Shown here piece by piece: positions 51,257-63,679 of a DNA stretch of 64,000 nt (position 1 is its first letter; each line of letters opens with the position of its first letter). The notes under the pieces are model-generated. The model saw nothing but the letters and a program-made list of their open reading frames with translations. It did not search any database and was not told the origin of the DNA. The position numbers were made by a program, and so were the translations under genes. Source of the stretch: Clostridia bacterium (GTDB taxonomy: Bacteria; Bacillota; Clostridia; Christensenellales; CAG-138); the NCBI GenBank assembly GCA_017523925.1, contig JAFWVQ010000058.1:19135-83134 (forward strand), in the 5' to 3' direction.

Positions 51257-52342
51257 GTTTTTCAGCAGCTTTCTGCCTGTTTTCAGGTCGCTGCCAACGA
51301 AGTACTTTTCAAGCTGCTTGTAGATGCTCATCGCAACTATGAGAGTGAGAATGATCTCAAGACCCATGTACCAGCCGTTGTAAAGGAATGAGTAGATCCA
51401 CGGATTGGTCATGGTCATGCCCATGAATTCCTCGGGCATATACTCGCCCCAGATCCATGCGCCGGAGACGTAGTGGCAGAGGAAGCGGAACAGGAAGGTT
51501 ACGACGATGCCCGTTGCAACGGATGAGCGCTTTTTGCCGAAGATGCCCGAAAGACCGATCGCCGTGTAGGGCAGGATGTAGTCGAGCAGGATAACGCCGA
51601 TCGCCATTACCGTGTTCGTTGCCCACCCTACGTTATCAAGGCCGAAGAGCATCTGCAGAACGCTGTACACAAAGGCGGTGAACGCGCCCCAGCCCGCGCC
51701 GTAGCGATGGCTGATGATGACGAGCGGGAGCATGCTGAGAAGCGTCGGCCCGCCGCCGAAGAGCAGGTCTACCTTGATGAAGCTGAGCACGGTTGCGGCG
51801 GCGACCATGAGCGCGCTTTCAACGAGCTGCTGCGTGCTGATCTTTCGATGCGCAACGAAGCCTATGATGAGCGTTGCAACGCCGATCAAAGCCAGGATGA
51901 CGCCGAGCGCCAGGAAGCTCATCGCGGCAAAATCGCCCAGCTTGGAGAAGAAGCCGTTGAACACGATCTCACCGTTCTGCGCCTTTATACCCACGATCAG
52001 GCAAACTATGCCGAGAACGGCCGCCATTGCGCCGAGCAGCGGGAGAAGGAAGCCGTTTTCCTTGGTGAGCACCTTTTTGCAGAAGCTGTTGAATCTCGTT
52101 TCCTTTTCGGAGTTCTTCGCGCGAACGAGCCCGACGATGACGAGGATAACGCCGACCGTCAGCACCAGTGCGCCGACAAGCACCATCACCCTGTTGAAGG
52201 TCCAGAAATCGGATTTGAAGATCTCGTTGAGCTTGATCTTCTCGGGGTCGAAGAGCGCGGAGAAGGTGTCCGGGTGTTCGCCGATGATGACCATCGTTAT
52301 GCCCGCGAGGAACATAATGAGTCCGACTATTGCAGCAATCAT
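51251..52342 (-). CDS. thiT: ThiT-type thiamine transporter, ECF S component, extended
   Basis: The 363-residue membrane protein ends in a ThiT domain (about 170-350) that binds thiamine and works with the ECF energising module. Typical pieces are G-G-G-P-T-L-L-S-M-L-P-L-V-I-I-S-H-R-Y-G near 200, F-G-L-D-N-V near 238, L-L-D-Y-I-L-P-Y-T near 258 and the late W-x-x-Y-M-P-E region. The N-terminal 170 residues add about four more hydrophobic spans (5-22, 52-75, 97-117, 140-162); ThiT proteins are usually about 180 residues. A TPP riboswitch controls the gene, which confirms the thiamine link. The start follows GGAAAGGCAAATAA. Confidence 0.88.
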   Translation of the reverse strand: MIAAIVGLIMFLAGITMVIIGEHPDTFSALFDPEKIKLNEIFKSDFWTFNRVMVLVGALVLTVGVILVIVGLVRAKNSEKETRFNSFCKKVLTKENGFLLPLLGAMAAVLGIVCLIVGIKAQNGEIVFNGFFSKLGDFAAMSFLALGVILALIGVATLIIGFVAHRKISTQQLVESALMVAAATVLSFIKVDLLFGGGPTLLSMLPLVIISHRYGAGWGAFTAFVYSVLQMLFGLDNVGWATNTVMAIGVILLDYILPYTAIGLSGIFGKKRSSVATGIVVTFLFRFLCHYVSGAWIWGEYMPEEFMGMTMTNPWIYSFLYNGWYMGLEIILTLIVAMSIYKQLEKYFVGSDLKTGRKLLKNG

Positions 52343-52360
52343 TTATTTGCCTTTCCAAAA

Positions 52361-52387
52361 CAAAATCCCCCGCAAACGGTGCGGAGG
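52361..52387 (-). terminator. Expression-platform terminator of the TPP riboswitch
   Basis: On the minus strand CCTCCGCA pairs with TGCGGGGG (one T-G pair) around a 5-base loop, followed by ATTTTG. It lies between the aptamer and the thiT start. Confidence 0.8.
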
Positions 52388-52393
52388 CATAAC

Positions 52394-52526
52394 ACTGCTT
52401 GAATTTCCGTACCGCTTCCCTACGCAGGCATTACCCCAACAGGTTCAAAGGCTCTATCTCAGCGTTCTCGATCCTATTCCGAATCCAAACGCGCGCCCAG
52501 CGGAAGTATTCTGTTTTTCAAGCAGT
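52394..52526 (-). ncRNA. TPP (THI-box) riboswitch
   Basis: On the minus strand the thi-box core is clear: GCTGAGA, then CCTTTGAACCTG, then GGGTAATGCCTGCGTAGGGAA. The aptamer is closed by a long P1-like extension, ACTGCTTGAA (52517-52526) with TTCAAGCAGT (52394-52403). With TPP bound, the downstream terminator should form and switch off thiT. Confidence 0.95.
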
Positions 52527-52555
52527 ATTATAAAACAGAGCGACCGAAAAAGCAA
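52527..52555 (-). promoter_or_regulatory. thiT promoter
   Basis: On the minus strand TTGCTT and TATAAT are separated by 17 bases, immediately before the riboswitch. Confidence 0.7.
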
Positions 52556-52570
52556 TAGCAAAATCGAAAA

Positions 52571-52596
52571 AAGAAAAAGGAGGCCCAAAGCCTCCT
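52571..52596 (-). terminator. atp operon terminator
   Basis: On the minus strand AGGAGGC pairs with GCCTCCT (partly GGG in the loop) and is followed by TTTTTC, 27 bases after atpC. Confidence 0.8.
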
Positions 52597-52622
52597 GTAA
52601 AACGAATATTGAGCCGCCGCCT

Positions 52623-52883
52623 TCACTTCATGCTTATCTCGCTTGAGAGCACGGTCACGCGGTCGCTTTCCACGAGCAGCAGCCCGCTTCCGCAGGAAAA
52701 CTCGCGCTTTTCGCCGCCGGGAAGGATGAAATGGCAATCCGCAGGCTTTAACACGGTCACGAACGGGATATGCCCCGCAAGTATGCCGAGGGAGCCCTCC
52801 GTTCCGCGAACGGTGAGAAGCACGGCTTCGCCCGAGTATTTGTCCCCCGCAGGGGTGGAGATTCGAAGTTCGTATTCCTTCAT
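52623..52883 (-). CDS. atpC: ATP synthase epsilon subunit, short form
   Basis: The 86-residue subunit contains only the N-terminal beta-sandwich (residues 1-84). Typical parts are R-I-S-T-P-x-G near 7 and G-S-L-G-I-L-A-G-H near 30, which bind gamma and the c ring. The usual C-terminal helical hairpin of about 45 residues, which inhibits ATP hydrolysis in bacteria, is missing, and the operon terminator follows closely. So the loss is not an obvious frameshift. No Shine-Dalgarno sequence stands before the ATG, where the dispersed repeat copy C begins 7 bases upstream. It is the last gene of the operon. Confidence 0.9.
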   Translation of the reverse strand: MKEYELRISTPAGDKYSGEAVLLTVRGTEGSLGILAGHIPFVTVLKPADCHFILPGGEKREFSCGSGLLLVESDRVTVLSSEISMK

Positions 52884-52890
52884 AGAGCTA

Positions 52891-52978
52891 TTAGTGAATA
52901 GTGAATAATGAATAGTGAATAGTTTTGGATGAAATTCCTTCGGAATTTCTTCATATTTATGTTTTATCCATTATTCGA
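52891..52978 (+). repeat. Dispersed palindromic repeat, copy C
   Basis: GTGAATA/ATGAATA heptamers are followed by GGATGAAATTCC-TTC-GGAATTTC and a distal CCATTATTC. The element lies between atpD and atpC, opposite to the direction of the operon. Confidence 0.8.
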
Positions 52979-52989
52979 GTTTTTCCGAT

Positions 52990-55370
<2,381 letters not shown>

Positions 55371-55402
55371 CTTTTATCCAACTCCCAATAGGTATTAAGC
55401 TA

Positions 55403-56904
<1,502 letters not shown>

Positions 56905-56908
<4 letters not shown>

Positions 56909-57435
56909 TTTTCAATTTCCTCCAGGATCTCGGTTATGCGTGAGCGCAGACTGCCGTCGTACAGCCTGCCGTCTATCTTAACTATCATGCCGCCGACGAT
57001 GGATTCATCGACCACCGTGCGAAGCTTGATGCGCCTGCCCGTGGCTTTTTCGAGCCGCGCTTTGAGCTTTTCGCGCTCCTCCCCGCTGAGCTCGCGCGCG
57101 GAGAACGCCTCTGCGATCGAGATGCGGTTCAGAAGGTTGTATTGCTTTTCGTATTCGTCACGGCAATCAAAGAAGGAGCGGATATAGCCCTTCTCGGTGA
57201 GCAGGCAGATGAAATCCGCCACGCTGTCCGGCACTCTGCCATGGAACGCGCCGCCGATCGCGCCGATGCGCTCCTCGATCGGGATGCCCGGTGTGGCGAG
57301 AAAATCGATATACGCGGGCTCGCCTTTGAAGAGCTCGCCGCAGCTTTCAAGCGCCTCAGCGACCTCGTCGAGATCCCCCTGCTCAATGGCGAGCAGGAAG
57401 AGCGCGTTGCCGTATTCAGTGCCTATTGCCGACAT
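56905..57435 (-). CDS. atpH: ATP synthase delta subunit
   Basis: The 176-residue subunit (from the ATG before S-A-I-G) forms the peripheral stalk cap on F1. It begins with the usual Y-G-N-A-L-F-x-L-A helix. The C-terminal signature is [21 protein letters not shown] near 140-160. A GTG nine bases upstream, after GGAAGG, is an alternative start. The gene overlaps the end of atpF. Confidence 0.93.
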
Positions 57436-57949
57436 CGCCCTCACCGTTTCCTTCCGTGCCGATATTGCTTATGAACGAGTCGATGAGCTCGCTGTGATCC
57501 TCGGCGTTTATCTCGCGCTCAAGCAGCTTTTCAGCAAGCTGTACCGAAAGCGAAGCGATCTCGCTTTTCATAGAGGCCTCCGCCTCGCCGCGCGCGAGCT
57601 CTATCTCGTTTTCGGCGCGGCGCAGCATGCCGGCCGCCTTTTCCTCCGCCTCGGAGATGATGCTCGAGCTGCGCTGTCTCGCGCTCTGCTGTGCTTCGCG
57701 GATAAGCTCGTCACACTCCGCGTCCGCACCGAGCAGCTTATTCTCATACGTTTCGCGATCCGCGTTCGCCTCGTCAAGCACAGCCTGAGCAAGCGAATAG
57801 ACCTCATCCACCTCCTGTTGGCGCCGATCGAGCGTTTCTCGAACGGGCTTATACAGGAATTTTTTGAGGATGAGGAACAGTATGAGCAGATTTACAAGCG
57901 AAATGATCATCTGCCAGATGTTTACGGAAATAACATCCAAGGTTTGCAT
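57416..57949 (-). CDS. atpF: ATP synthase b subunit
   Basis: The 177-residue subunit has one membrane span near the N-terminus (about 8-30, I-S-L-V-N-L-L-I-L-F-L-I-L-K-K-F-L) followed by a long charged coiled coil to residue 165. This is the usual architecture of the peripheral stalk subunit. It sits between atpE and atpH and overlaps atpH. Confidence 0.94.
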   Translation of the reverse strand: MQTLDVISVNIWQMIISLVNLLILFLILKKFLYKPVRETLDRRQQEVDEVYSLAQAVLDEANADRETYENKLLGADAECDELIREAQQSARQRSSSIISEAEEKAAGMLRRAENEIELARGEAEASMKSEIASLSVQLAEKLLEREINAEDHSELIDSFISNIGTEGNGEGDVGNRH

Positions 57950-58045
57950 TTCGATTTACTCCAAACTGATCGAATTTCGGTTATGCGGGCCGCTTGAATG
58001 CCGCAGTCCGCGCTTTGCCGCAAAAACGCGGCTTTCATGCGCTTA

Positions 58046-58342
<297 letters not shown>

Positions 58343-58450
58343 CTATCGCCGCTTGCGCGGCTTGATTGTTGAATTTTTATGTTGCCGTCTGCAATTGCAG
58401 GCGGAAAACCGCAAGTAAGTTTAAGCATTATTTCAGGTTTTATGATGATT

Positions 58451-58518
58451 TTTTGAAGAAATTCCTTTGGAATTTCATCCTCAACTATTCACTATTCATT
58501 ATTCACTATTCACTATTT
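58451..58518 (-). repeat. Dispersed palindromic repeat, copy D
   Basis: On the minus strand, tandem GTGAATA/ATGAATA heptamers are followed by GGATGAAATTCC-AAA-GGAATTTCTTCA. It lies between atpB and atpE, in the direction of the operon and inverted relative to copy C. Confidence 0.8.
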
Positions 58519-58524
58519 TCGCAG

Positions 58525-59418
58525 TCATGCTGCCGTTTTCCCGCTGCGCCGCAGCTCCTTCTTCTCTTTCCGCTTTTCATACAGCTCCTTGGGGAAGCCG
58601 CCGGAGATATTGAGCATGGTGAGCATGGCGAAGATGAACGCCTGCAGGCAGCCGCTGAACACGTCGAAATACACGCTCAGGACCGCCGGAAGGCCCATCT
58701 GCAGGAAGGGGACGCTTTCGGCGATCGAGCCGAAAACGGAGCGCGACAGCCCGCCGAGCGCGCTTGCTATCAGCGCGGAGATGACGGAGCCCGAGAGGAT
58801 GTTGCCATAGTGACGGAAGCTCATGGAGATCGGGGTGGCGAGCTCGCCGATCACGTTCAGCGGCGCGAAGAACGGGATGGGCTCGAAATAGCCCTTGACG
58901 TAGTTGCCCACGCCGCCCTTGAGCTTATAGTAGGTTATCAGAATGAAAACGAGCAGCGCCCAACCGAAAACGGTTGAAAAATCGGAGGTCGGCGGGAAAA
59001 GGCCGATCAGCGATGAGAGGCTCGAAAACGCCGAATAGCCGATTATGGCGCAGATGAACGGCGAGAACTGCTTGAAATACTCGCCCATGTTGCTGCGAAC
59101 GAGTTTATCGGTGGTTTCCACGACCCACTCGGCAGCAAGATGCCTGCGGCATTTGACGCCCTCGCGCATTCCGTGCGTCATGTACAGCGCGAGCGCGGTC
59201 AATGAAACGAGCACCAGCCAGCTGTTGACGTTCGCTTCGGAGATCAAAAGATTCTGGAACGGAAGCTTGAACTCCTTGAAGATCATCACGCCGGTAATGG
59301 AGATACCCTCGCTCACGGGCTTTGTGAGCACGCGAAGAGCCATGCCGCAGACGAGCGGCAGGATCATCAGCAGTATGAGAAGCCAGTCTATGAGCTTGAA
59401 CTTGAAGGTTTTTTTCAT
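58525..59418 (-). CDS. atpB: ATP synthase a subunit
   Basis: The 297-residue membrane subunit forms the ion channels of F0. It has about six spans (15-30, 67-84, 118-138, 150-165, 215-232, 245-270). The essential arginine is in S-M-S-F-R-H-Y-G-N near residue 205. V-I-G-E-L-A-T-P-I is just before it. The start overlaps the atpI stop in ATGA. The C-terminal tail is basic. Copy D of the dispersed repeat begins 7 bases after the stop of this operon-internal gene. Confidence 0.96.
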   Translation of the reverse strand: MKKTFKFKLIDWLLILLMILPLVCGMALRVLTKPVSEGISITGVMIFKEFKLPFQNLLISEANVNSWLVLVSLTALALYMTHGMREGVKCRRHLAAEWVVETTDKLVRSNMGEYFKQFSPFICAIIGYSAFSSLSSLIGLFPPTSDFSTVFGWALLVFILITYYKLKGGVGNYVKGYFEPIPFFAPLNVIGELATPISMSFRHYGNILSGSVISALIASALGGLSRSVFGSIAESVPFLQMGLPAVLSVYFDVFSGCLQAFIFAMLTMLNISGGFPKELYEKRKEKKELRRSGKTAA

Positions 59419-59873
59419 TCCTGTTCCTCGCTCTCATCATCGCCGTAGGGTCTGTATTCCGGTTTTATCCCGGATTTCTCCGCTTCGGCGATCTGTTTTT
59501 TCGCGAAAAAGAGCTTATACGCCATGATGGTCAGCGTTGGGAAGATAAGCGGTATCGCCGCAGCGAAGATATTGAACACCTTCGGCAGCAGCGCCGCCAT
59601 GCCGAGAAAGGCCGCCATCATGAATAGCCTGCCCGACTGCGAAGCGCGTATCCTGAGCGCCGCCTTATCCGCGGGCAGCTGCACGCAGCGCTGAACGGTC
59701 AGGCACATCAGGTAAAAATTGAGTATCGCCGTGAACGCGCCGAGCAGATTGCCGCAAACGACGGTCATATCCCAGCGCTTTATCAGAACGAAGACGAGCT
59801 GCATCACGGCGCTCAAAACGATCGTTCCGAGCGAAATGCGCAGCGTTTCGCGCTTTACAACGGGATCTGCCAT
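59415..59873 (-). CDS. atpI: ATP synthase protein I
   Basis: The 152-residue protein has four hydrophobic segments (about 13-30, 38-58, 85-102 and 105-122) and a polar, acidic C-terminal tail. Its place as first gene of the atp operon and its size fit AtpI, which helps assemble the c ring and may handle Mg2+. Sequence conservation of AtpI is low, so the name rests on context. The ribosome site is GAGAGGTAATTTGG. Confidence 0.82.
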   Translation of the reverse strand: MADPVVKRETLRISLGTIVLSAVMQLVFVLIKRWDMTVVCGNLLGAFTAILNFYLMCLTVQRCVQLPADKAALRIRASQSGRLFMMAAFLGMAALLPKVFNIFAAAIPLIFPTLTIMAYKLFFAKKQIAEAEKSGIKPEYRPYGDDESEEQE

Positions 59874-59896
59874 CCAAATTACCTCTCACTGCCCCG

Positions 59897-59956
59897 CGCC
59901 GTCATCGGGCGATACCGAGCGGGGCGTATTATACCATAAAAACGAATGCCGTTCAA
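59897..59956 (-). promoter_or_regulatory. atp operon promoter and leader hairpin
   Basis: On the minus strand TTGAAC (59951-59956) and TATAAT (59928-59933) are separated by 17 bases. The transcript would begin with a hairpin: GCCCCGC pairs with GCGGGGC over a 21-base region around 59891-59925. Confidence 0.65.
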
Positions 59957-59994
59957 CAGTTTTCACTCTGCCGTATCCGGCAGGGCTAACTGCT

Positions 59995-61251
59995 TCAGCG
60001 GCGAAGCTCGGGCAGCGTGCGGAACTCATAGCCCATGCTGCGAGCGGTGTCGATGATGTCGGCGAGCGCGTATGCATTATCCTGCGAAAGCGCATGCAGC
60101 AGGATTATCGCACCGGGATGCAGCTTGCCGATAACGGTTTGATAGGCAACGTCCGCGCCCTTCGGCTCGTTAAAGTCGACCCAGGCGATGGACCAGAAAA
60201 CGCAGGTGTAGCCCATTCGATTCAGAAAATCGGTGGAATCGATGCTGTGCTTGCCCATCGGGTAGCGGAAATACGACGCGGAATAGCCGTAATGCGTTCT
60301 CAGATAATCGTCAAAGCCCTTGATCTCCTGGTACATCCTGCTGTGCGAAAGCGAAGAAAAATCGGGATGCGTGCAGGAATGGTTGCCGAGGATATGTCCC
60401 TCATGGATTATGCGGGTCATGATCTCGGGATGGGCCTTGATCTCGGGCAGCGTGCAGAAGAAGGTGGTTTTGACGTTCTTTTCCCTGAGCGTGTCGAGGA
60501 TCATATTGGTGTAGCCGTTCTCAACGCCGAGATCGAAGGTAAGGTAGAGCACCTTCTCGGTGGTCTTATCGTCGTAGCAGACGGCGTCCGCACCCCTCTC
60601 ATCGAAGCCCCTCTGGATGGTGACCACAACGTCGTGCACCTGGCCGTTCGTAGGATTGCCGGTGCAGTGGTCGATGCAGGCTGTGGAGAGATTGTCCACG
60701 TTCTCCATCGGCGGGTTGTTGAAATCGGAAAGCGGCAGCGGCTCGTAGCCGGTATAGGTGCTGCTCGTGCCGGTGTATGCGCCGCGAATGATCTTGCCCG
60801 AGGGCGATACGGGCGCGTTTGTAACGACCACGGGCGCCTGTGTGGGCGCAGCGGTCACGGGGGCAGCCGTCACGAAGACGGGCTCGGGCGTGCCGGTGGG
60901 CGGCGCGGGAGTGGGAGTGGGAGTGGGAGCGGGAGTGGGAGTGGGAGCTGCCGTTGCAGGCTCCGTCTCGGCGGGCTCGGTCTCCACGGGCTCGGTCTCC
61001 ACGGGCTCGGTCTCCACGGGCTCGGTCTCGGCGGGCTCGGTAACGGGAGCCGGCACGGTGGAATAAACGACCACGGGAGCCGCCGTTGCGGAAGCTTCGG
61101 CCTCCGGCGCGGGAGTAGGTGTGTCAACGTCAACGAAAACAAAGCCCATGTCGTTCCCGGGGTCCGTGCTTTGAGTAAGCAGCCTGCAAGCTGTCGAGGA
61201 TACGACGAACAGTACGGAAAGGACTATCAAGACGGCTTTTTTGATCATCAT
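59995..61251 (-). CDS. PdaA-like peptidoglycan deacetylase lipoprotein
   Basis: The 418-residue protein has a lipoprotein-like signal (S-S-T-A-C near residue 22). A linker of about 110 residues follows, with tandem T-E-P-V/A-E and T-P-x-P repeats. The C-terminal NodB polysaccharide deacetylase domain covers about 225-418. Motifs: L-Y-L-T-F-D-L-G-V-E-N-G-Y-T, L-G-N-H-S-C-T-H-P-D with the metal histidines, F-R-Y-P-M-G and I-L-L-H-A-L. The T-F-D-x-G-x-E-N-G form of motif 1 is that of B. subtilis PdaA, which deacetylates MurNAc for spore-cortex lactam. It is probably anchored to the membrane. The 18-base DNA repeats at 60960-61040 encode the T-E-P-V-E units. Confidence 0.87.
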   Translation of the reverse strand: MMIKKAVLIVLSVLFVVSSTACRLLTQSTDPGNDMGFVFVDVDTPTPAPEAEASATAAPVVVYSTVPAPVTEPAETEPVETEPVETEPVETEPAETEPATAAPTPTPAPTPTPTPAPPTGTPEPVFVTAAPVTAAPTQAPVVVTNAPVSPSGKIIRGAYTGTSSTYTGYEPLPLSDFNNPPMENVDNLSTACIDHCTGNPTNGQVHDVVVTIQRGFDERGADAVCYDDKTTEKVLYLTFDLGVENGYTNMILDTLREKNVKTTFFCTLPEIKAHPEIMTRIIHEGHILGNHSCTHPDFSSLSHSRMYQEIKGFDDYLRTHYGYSASYFRYPMGKHSIDSTDFLNRMGYTCVFWSIAWVDFNEPKGADVAYQTVIGKLHPGAIILLHALSQDNAYALADIIDTARSMGYEFRTLPELRR

Positions 61252-61542
61252 TGGCGTTTTCTCCTTAATTCTTCGAGGCGGTCGAAGCGCGGGCGTCTGC
61301 GGCTATGCGCCGCGGATCGCACTTAACGCTGTTCCCTCCGTTCGACTCGCCTCATACTCACCCATTTTATCATAGGGCGATATTACATCCAGAATATTAT
61401 ACCACATACCTCCGTTCGATTCAACAGTTTGCGGAGGCTTACGATGATTTTTGTGACGGCTCACCCCCGCCCCGCTTTCGAGCCCTTTTCGCGCGTTTCG
61501 ACCTGCTTCTCCCCCGCCTTCACGCTTTTCCGGCAGAACGGT
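61252..61542 (-). promoter_or_regulatory. Promoter and long leader of the deacetylase gene
   Basis: On the minus strand TTGAAT (61419-61424) and TATAAT (61396-61401) are separated by 17 bases, giving a leader of about 140 bases with no clear structured RNA. The part beyond 61425 holds no gene. Confidence 0.55.
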
Positions 61543-61582
61543 CAAAAAGCGGCGCCGCATTCCGAAAGAAGGATGCGGCGCC
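61543..61582 (-). terminator. Terminator of the SH3/SleB hydrolase gene
   Basis: On the minus strand GGCGCCGCAT pairs perfectly with ATGCGGCGCC around a 12-base loop, followed by GCTTTTTG, 35 bases after the stop. Confidence 0.85.
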
Positions 61583-61617
61583 GTGCGTTGGCTATTCGGT
61601 TTTCCGAGTCCCGCGCG

Positions 61618-63618
61618 CTATTTCTCCATGCTGATGGGGGCGCCGTTTCCGGGCTCGAGATCGTAGTAGATGATGCCGTAGTAGTAGTTGTTTGCCTCGA
61701 TCGTGGCGTAGTATTCCGTGAAATCATACCACGGGATGCCGCACCAGACCGCGCGATAGAACAGCACCTTCGGGGGCAGCACGCTGCCGTTGGTCCTGAA
61801 AACGTACTCCGCAGAGGCCTGCGCAACGGCGTTTGGCTGCGTGTTTTCAAACATCGAGAGCGGGCGGTTGCCGAACTGGTTCTGCTGCAGCAGAACGCCC
61901 ACTACGTTGTTCGGGAAATGGCCGGACTGGTTCATTACGCGGTTGTAGACGACGCTCGCGATCGCGCGGTAGCCGCGATACGTGCTGCCCGGTCCCTCCA
62001 TATGGCAGAGCGCCGCAACGAGATGGATCTCGTAATCGGTGAACTGATGCCCGCCGGGGTTCGGCGCAGGGGTCGGGGTGGGGTTGGGCGGGTTGTAATG
62101 CCCGAGCGTCAGATACTGCCTTGCGATATAGCCGGTCCTGCCGTTATGGGTGCAGCGGTACCAGGAGCTGTTCTGAGCGATGATGCGCACCTCGGTGCCG
62201 TAGGTGAGCACGGCGATGACGTCCGAATTCGTGTTCGGCGCGGTGCGGAAATTGACGCGCTGCACGTTCACGTAGGCCGCCATATTGTCCGTATCCGTGA
62301 AGGGATCGGGATCGGGCGTCGCCGTGGGTTTCGGGGTGTTCGTGGGCTTCGGCGTGTTCGTGGGCTTCGGCGTGTTCGTCGGCTTCGGCGTGGGCGTGGT
62401 CTGCGTTCCGAGCGTTACGTAAGGCTTTGCGATATAGCCCACGACGCCGTCACAGCGGACGCGGTACCATTCGCTCGTCTGCGCAAGCGCCGTTACCTCG
62501 GTGCCGTAGGTCAGTATCCTGATGATCTCGGCCTCGGTGGAAGGCGCGGAGCGGAAGTTGACGTAGGCCCTGTTCGTGTAGCCGGGCACGTTGTTCATCG
62601 GCACGAACGGTTCGCTCGTGGGCGCCGGTGTGTTGGTCGGCTTCGGAGTCGGCTTCGGGGTCGGAGTCGGCTTCGGGGTCGGAGTCGGCTTCGGGGTCGG
62701 AGTCGGCGTCGGCGTCGGCTTCGGAGTAGGCGTCGCGGTCGGCGCGCTCGTCGGAGTGTTGGTAGGATAAGGAGTCGGCACAGGATAGCCGGGACCCGGG
62801 TAGCTCAGATAGGGCTTTTTAACGTAGCCGTGCTTGCTGCCGTAGATCACCCTATGCCATTCGGGGGATTCGCCGGTGATGATGACGTGCGTGCCGTATG
62901 CAAGCTCGGCCACGATGTCCGAATCGGTCGAGGGCTCGGCGCGCATATTCACGACCTCCCTGTTTGCAAAAGCCTCAAGGTTTGCAACTGGCTCGAAGGG
63001 GTCGGGCGTGGGATCGGGCGCGGCGGGCTCGACGGTTTGGCCGTTCACGGTGAGATAGGGCTTGGCGATATAGCCTCGCACACCCTCATAGCGCACCCTG
63101 TACCACTCGGGGGACTCGCCTGTCACGAAGACCTCGGTGCCCTCGGTGAGCTCGGTGTAGATGACCGAGTCGATGGAGGGCTGGGCGCGGAAGTTGACGT
63201 AGGGAGCATTGATGTAGCCCGGCTCCCAATCCACGGGATAGAAGCCGTCCGCATCCGGGGTGGTCTGCGGCTCGGGGGTGCCGTTCCTCGGCGCCGGTGT
63301 GGGCTTGCCGGTGGGCTCATCGATGGGGGGCTCGGTGGGCGCCTCGGTGGGCGCTTCGGTCGGTTCGTCAGTCGGCGCGTCGGTGGGTGCATCGGTAGGC
63401 ACGTCGGTCGGCGCGTCGGTTGGAGCGAAGGTTATGATCGGCGTTTCGTCCGCGTTTTCCGTGGGAGCGGGCGTATCCGCCTGTGCTTGCTGTGTGGGTG
63501 CGGGCGTTGTGCCTCCGCTCGAGGCGGGGTCGTTCGCGCAGCCCGAAAGGGCCGCCGCCGCTATCGCCGCAGCCGTAAACAGAGCGGCGATCCTCATTCT
63601 GGTTTTTGATAAACTCAA
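61618..63618 (-). CDS. Lipoprotein cell-wall hydrolase with four SH3 domains
   Basis: The 666-residue protein starts at a TTG 8 bases after GGAGG. A lipobox (A-L-S-G-C) is near residue 27, then a Thr/Pro/Asp-rich linker with T-D-A-P and T-E-A-P repeats. Four bacterial SH3 (SH3_3) domains lie near 135-190, 215-270, 345-405 and 450-510, each with V-N-x-R-x-x-P-S/N and G-Y-I/V-x-x-x-Y-L/V. Between domains 2 and 3 and between 3 and 4 are long T-P-K-P-T linkers. The C-terminal SleB-type hydrolase domain (about 535-666, A-A-L-C-H-M-E-G and A-S-V-V-Y-N-R-V) should cleave peptidoglycan, as in spore cortex lysis or wall turnover. Confidence 0.9.
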   Translation of the reverse strand: MSLSKTRMRIAALFTAAAIAAAALSGCANDPASSGGTTPAPTQQAQADTPAPTENADETPIITFAPTDAPTDVPTDAPTDAPTDEPTEAPTEAPTEPPIDEPTGKPTPAPRNGTPEPQTTPDADGFYPVDWEPGYINAPYVNFRAQPSIDSVIYTELTEGTEVFVTGESPEWYRVRYEGVRGYIAKPYLTVNGQTVEPAAPDPTPDPFEPVANLEAFANREVVNMRAEPSTDSDIVAELAYGTHVIITGESPEWHRVIYGSKHGYVKKPYLSYPGPGYPVPTPYPTNTPTSAPTATPTPKPTPTPTPTPKPTPTPKPTPTPKPTPKPTNTPAPTSEPFVPMNNVPGYTNRAYVNFRSAPSTEAEIIRILTYGTEVTALAQTSEWYRVRCDGVVGYIAKPYVTLGTQTTPTPKPTNTPKPTNTPKPTNTPKPTATPDPDPFTDTDNMAAYVNVQRVNFRTAPNTNSDVIAVLTYGTEVRIIAQNSSWYRCTHNGRTGYIARQYLTLGHYNPPNPTPTPAPNPGGHQFTDYEIHLVAALCHMEGPGSTYRGYRAIASVVYNRVMNQSGHFPNNVVGVLLQQNQFGNRPLSMFENTQPNAVAQASAEYVFRTNGSVLPPKVLFYRAVWCGIPWYDFTEYYATIEANNYYYGIIYYDLEPGNGAPISMEK

Positions 63619-63679
63619 GGCATTATCCTCCTTTTCTCATGTGCCCGGATCCATTTCGGCTCGGGCGGATCCTTTCGGA

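Noticed and set aside
60960..61040. 18-base tandem repeats as an intergenic repeat element
   Set aside because: They lie inside the deacetylase gene and encode the T-E-P-V-E wall-spanning linker.
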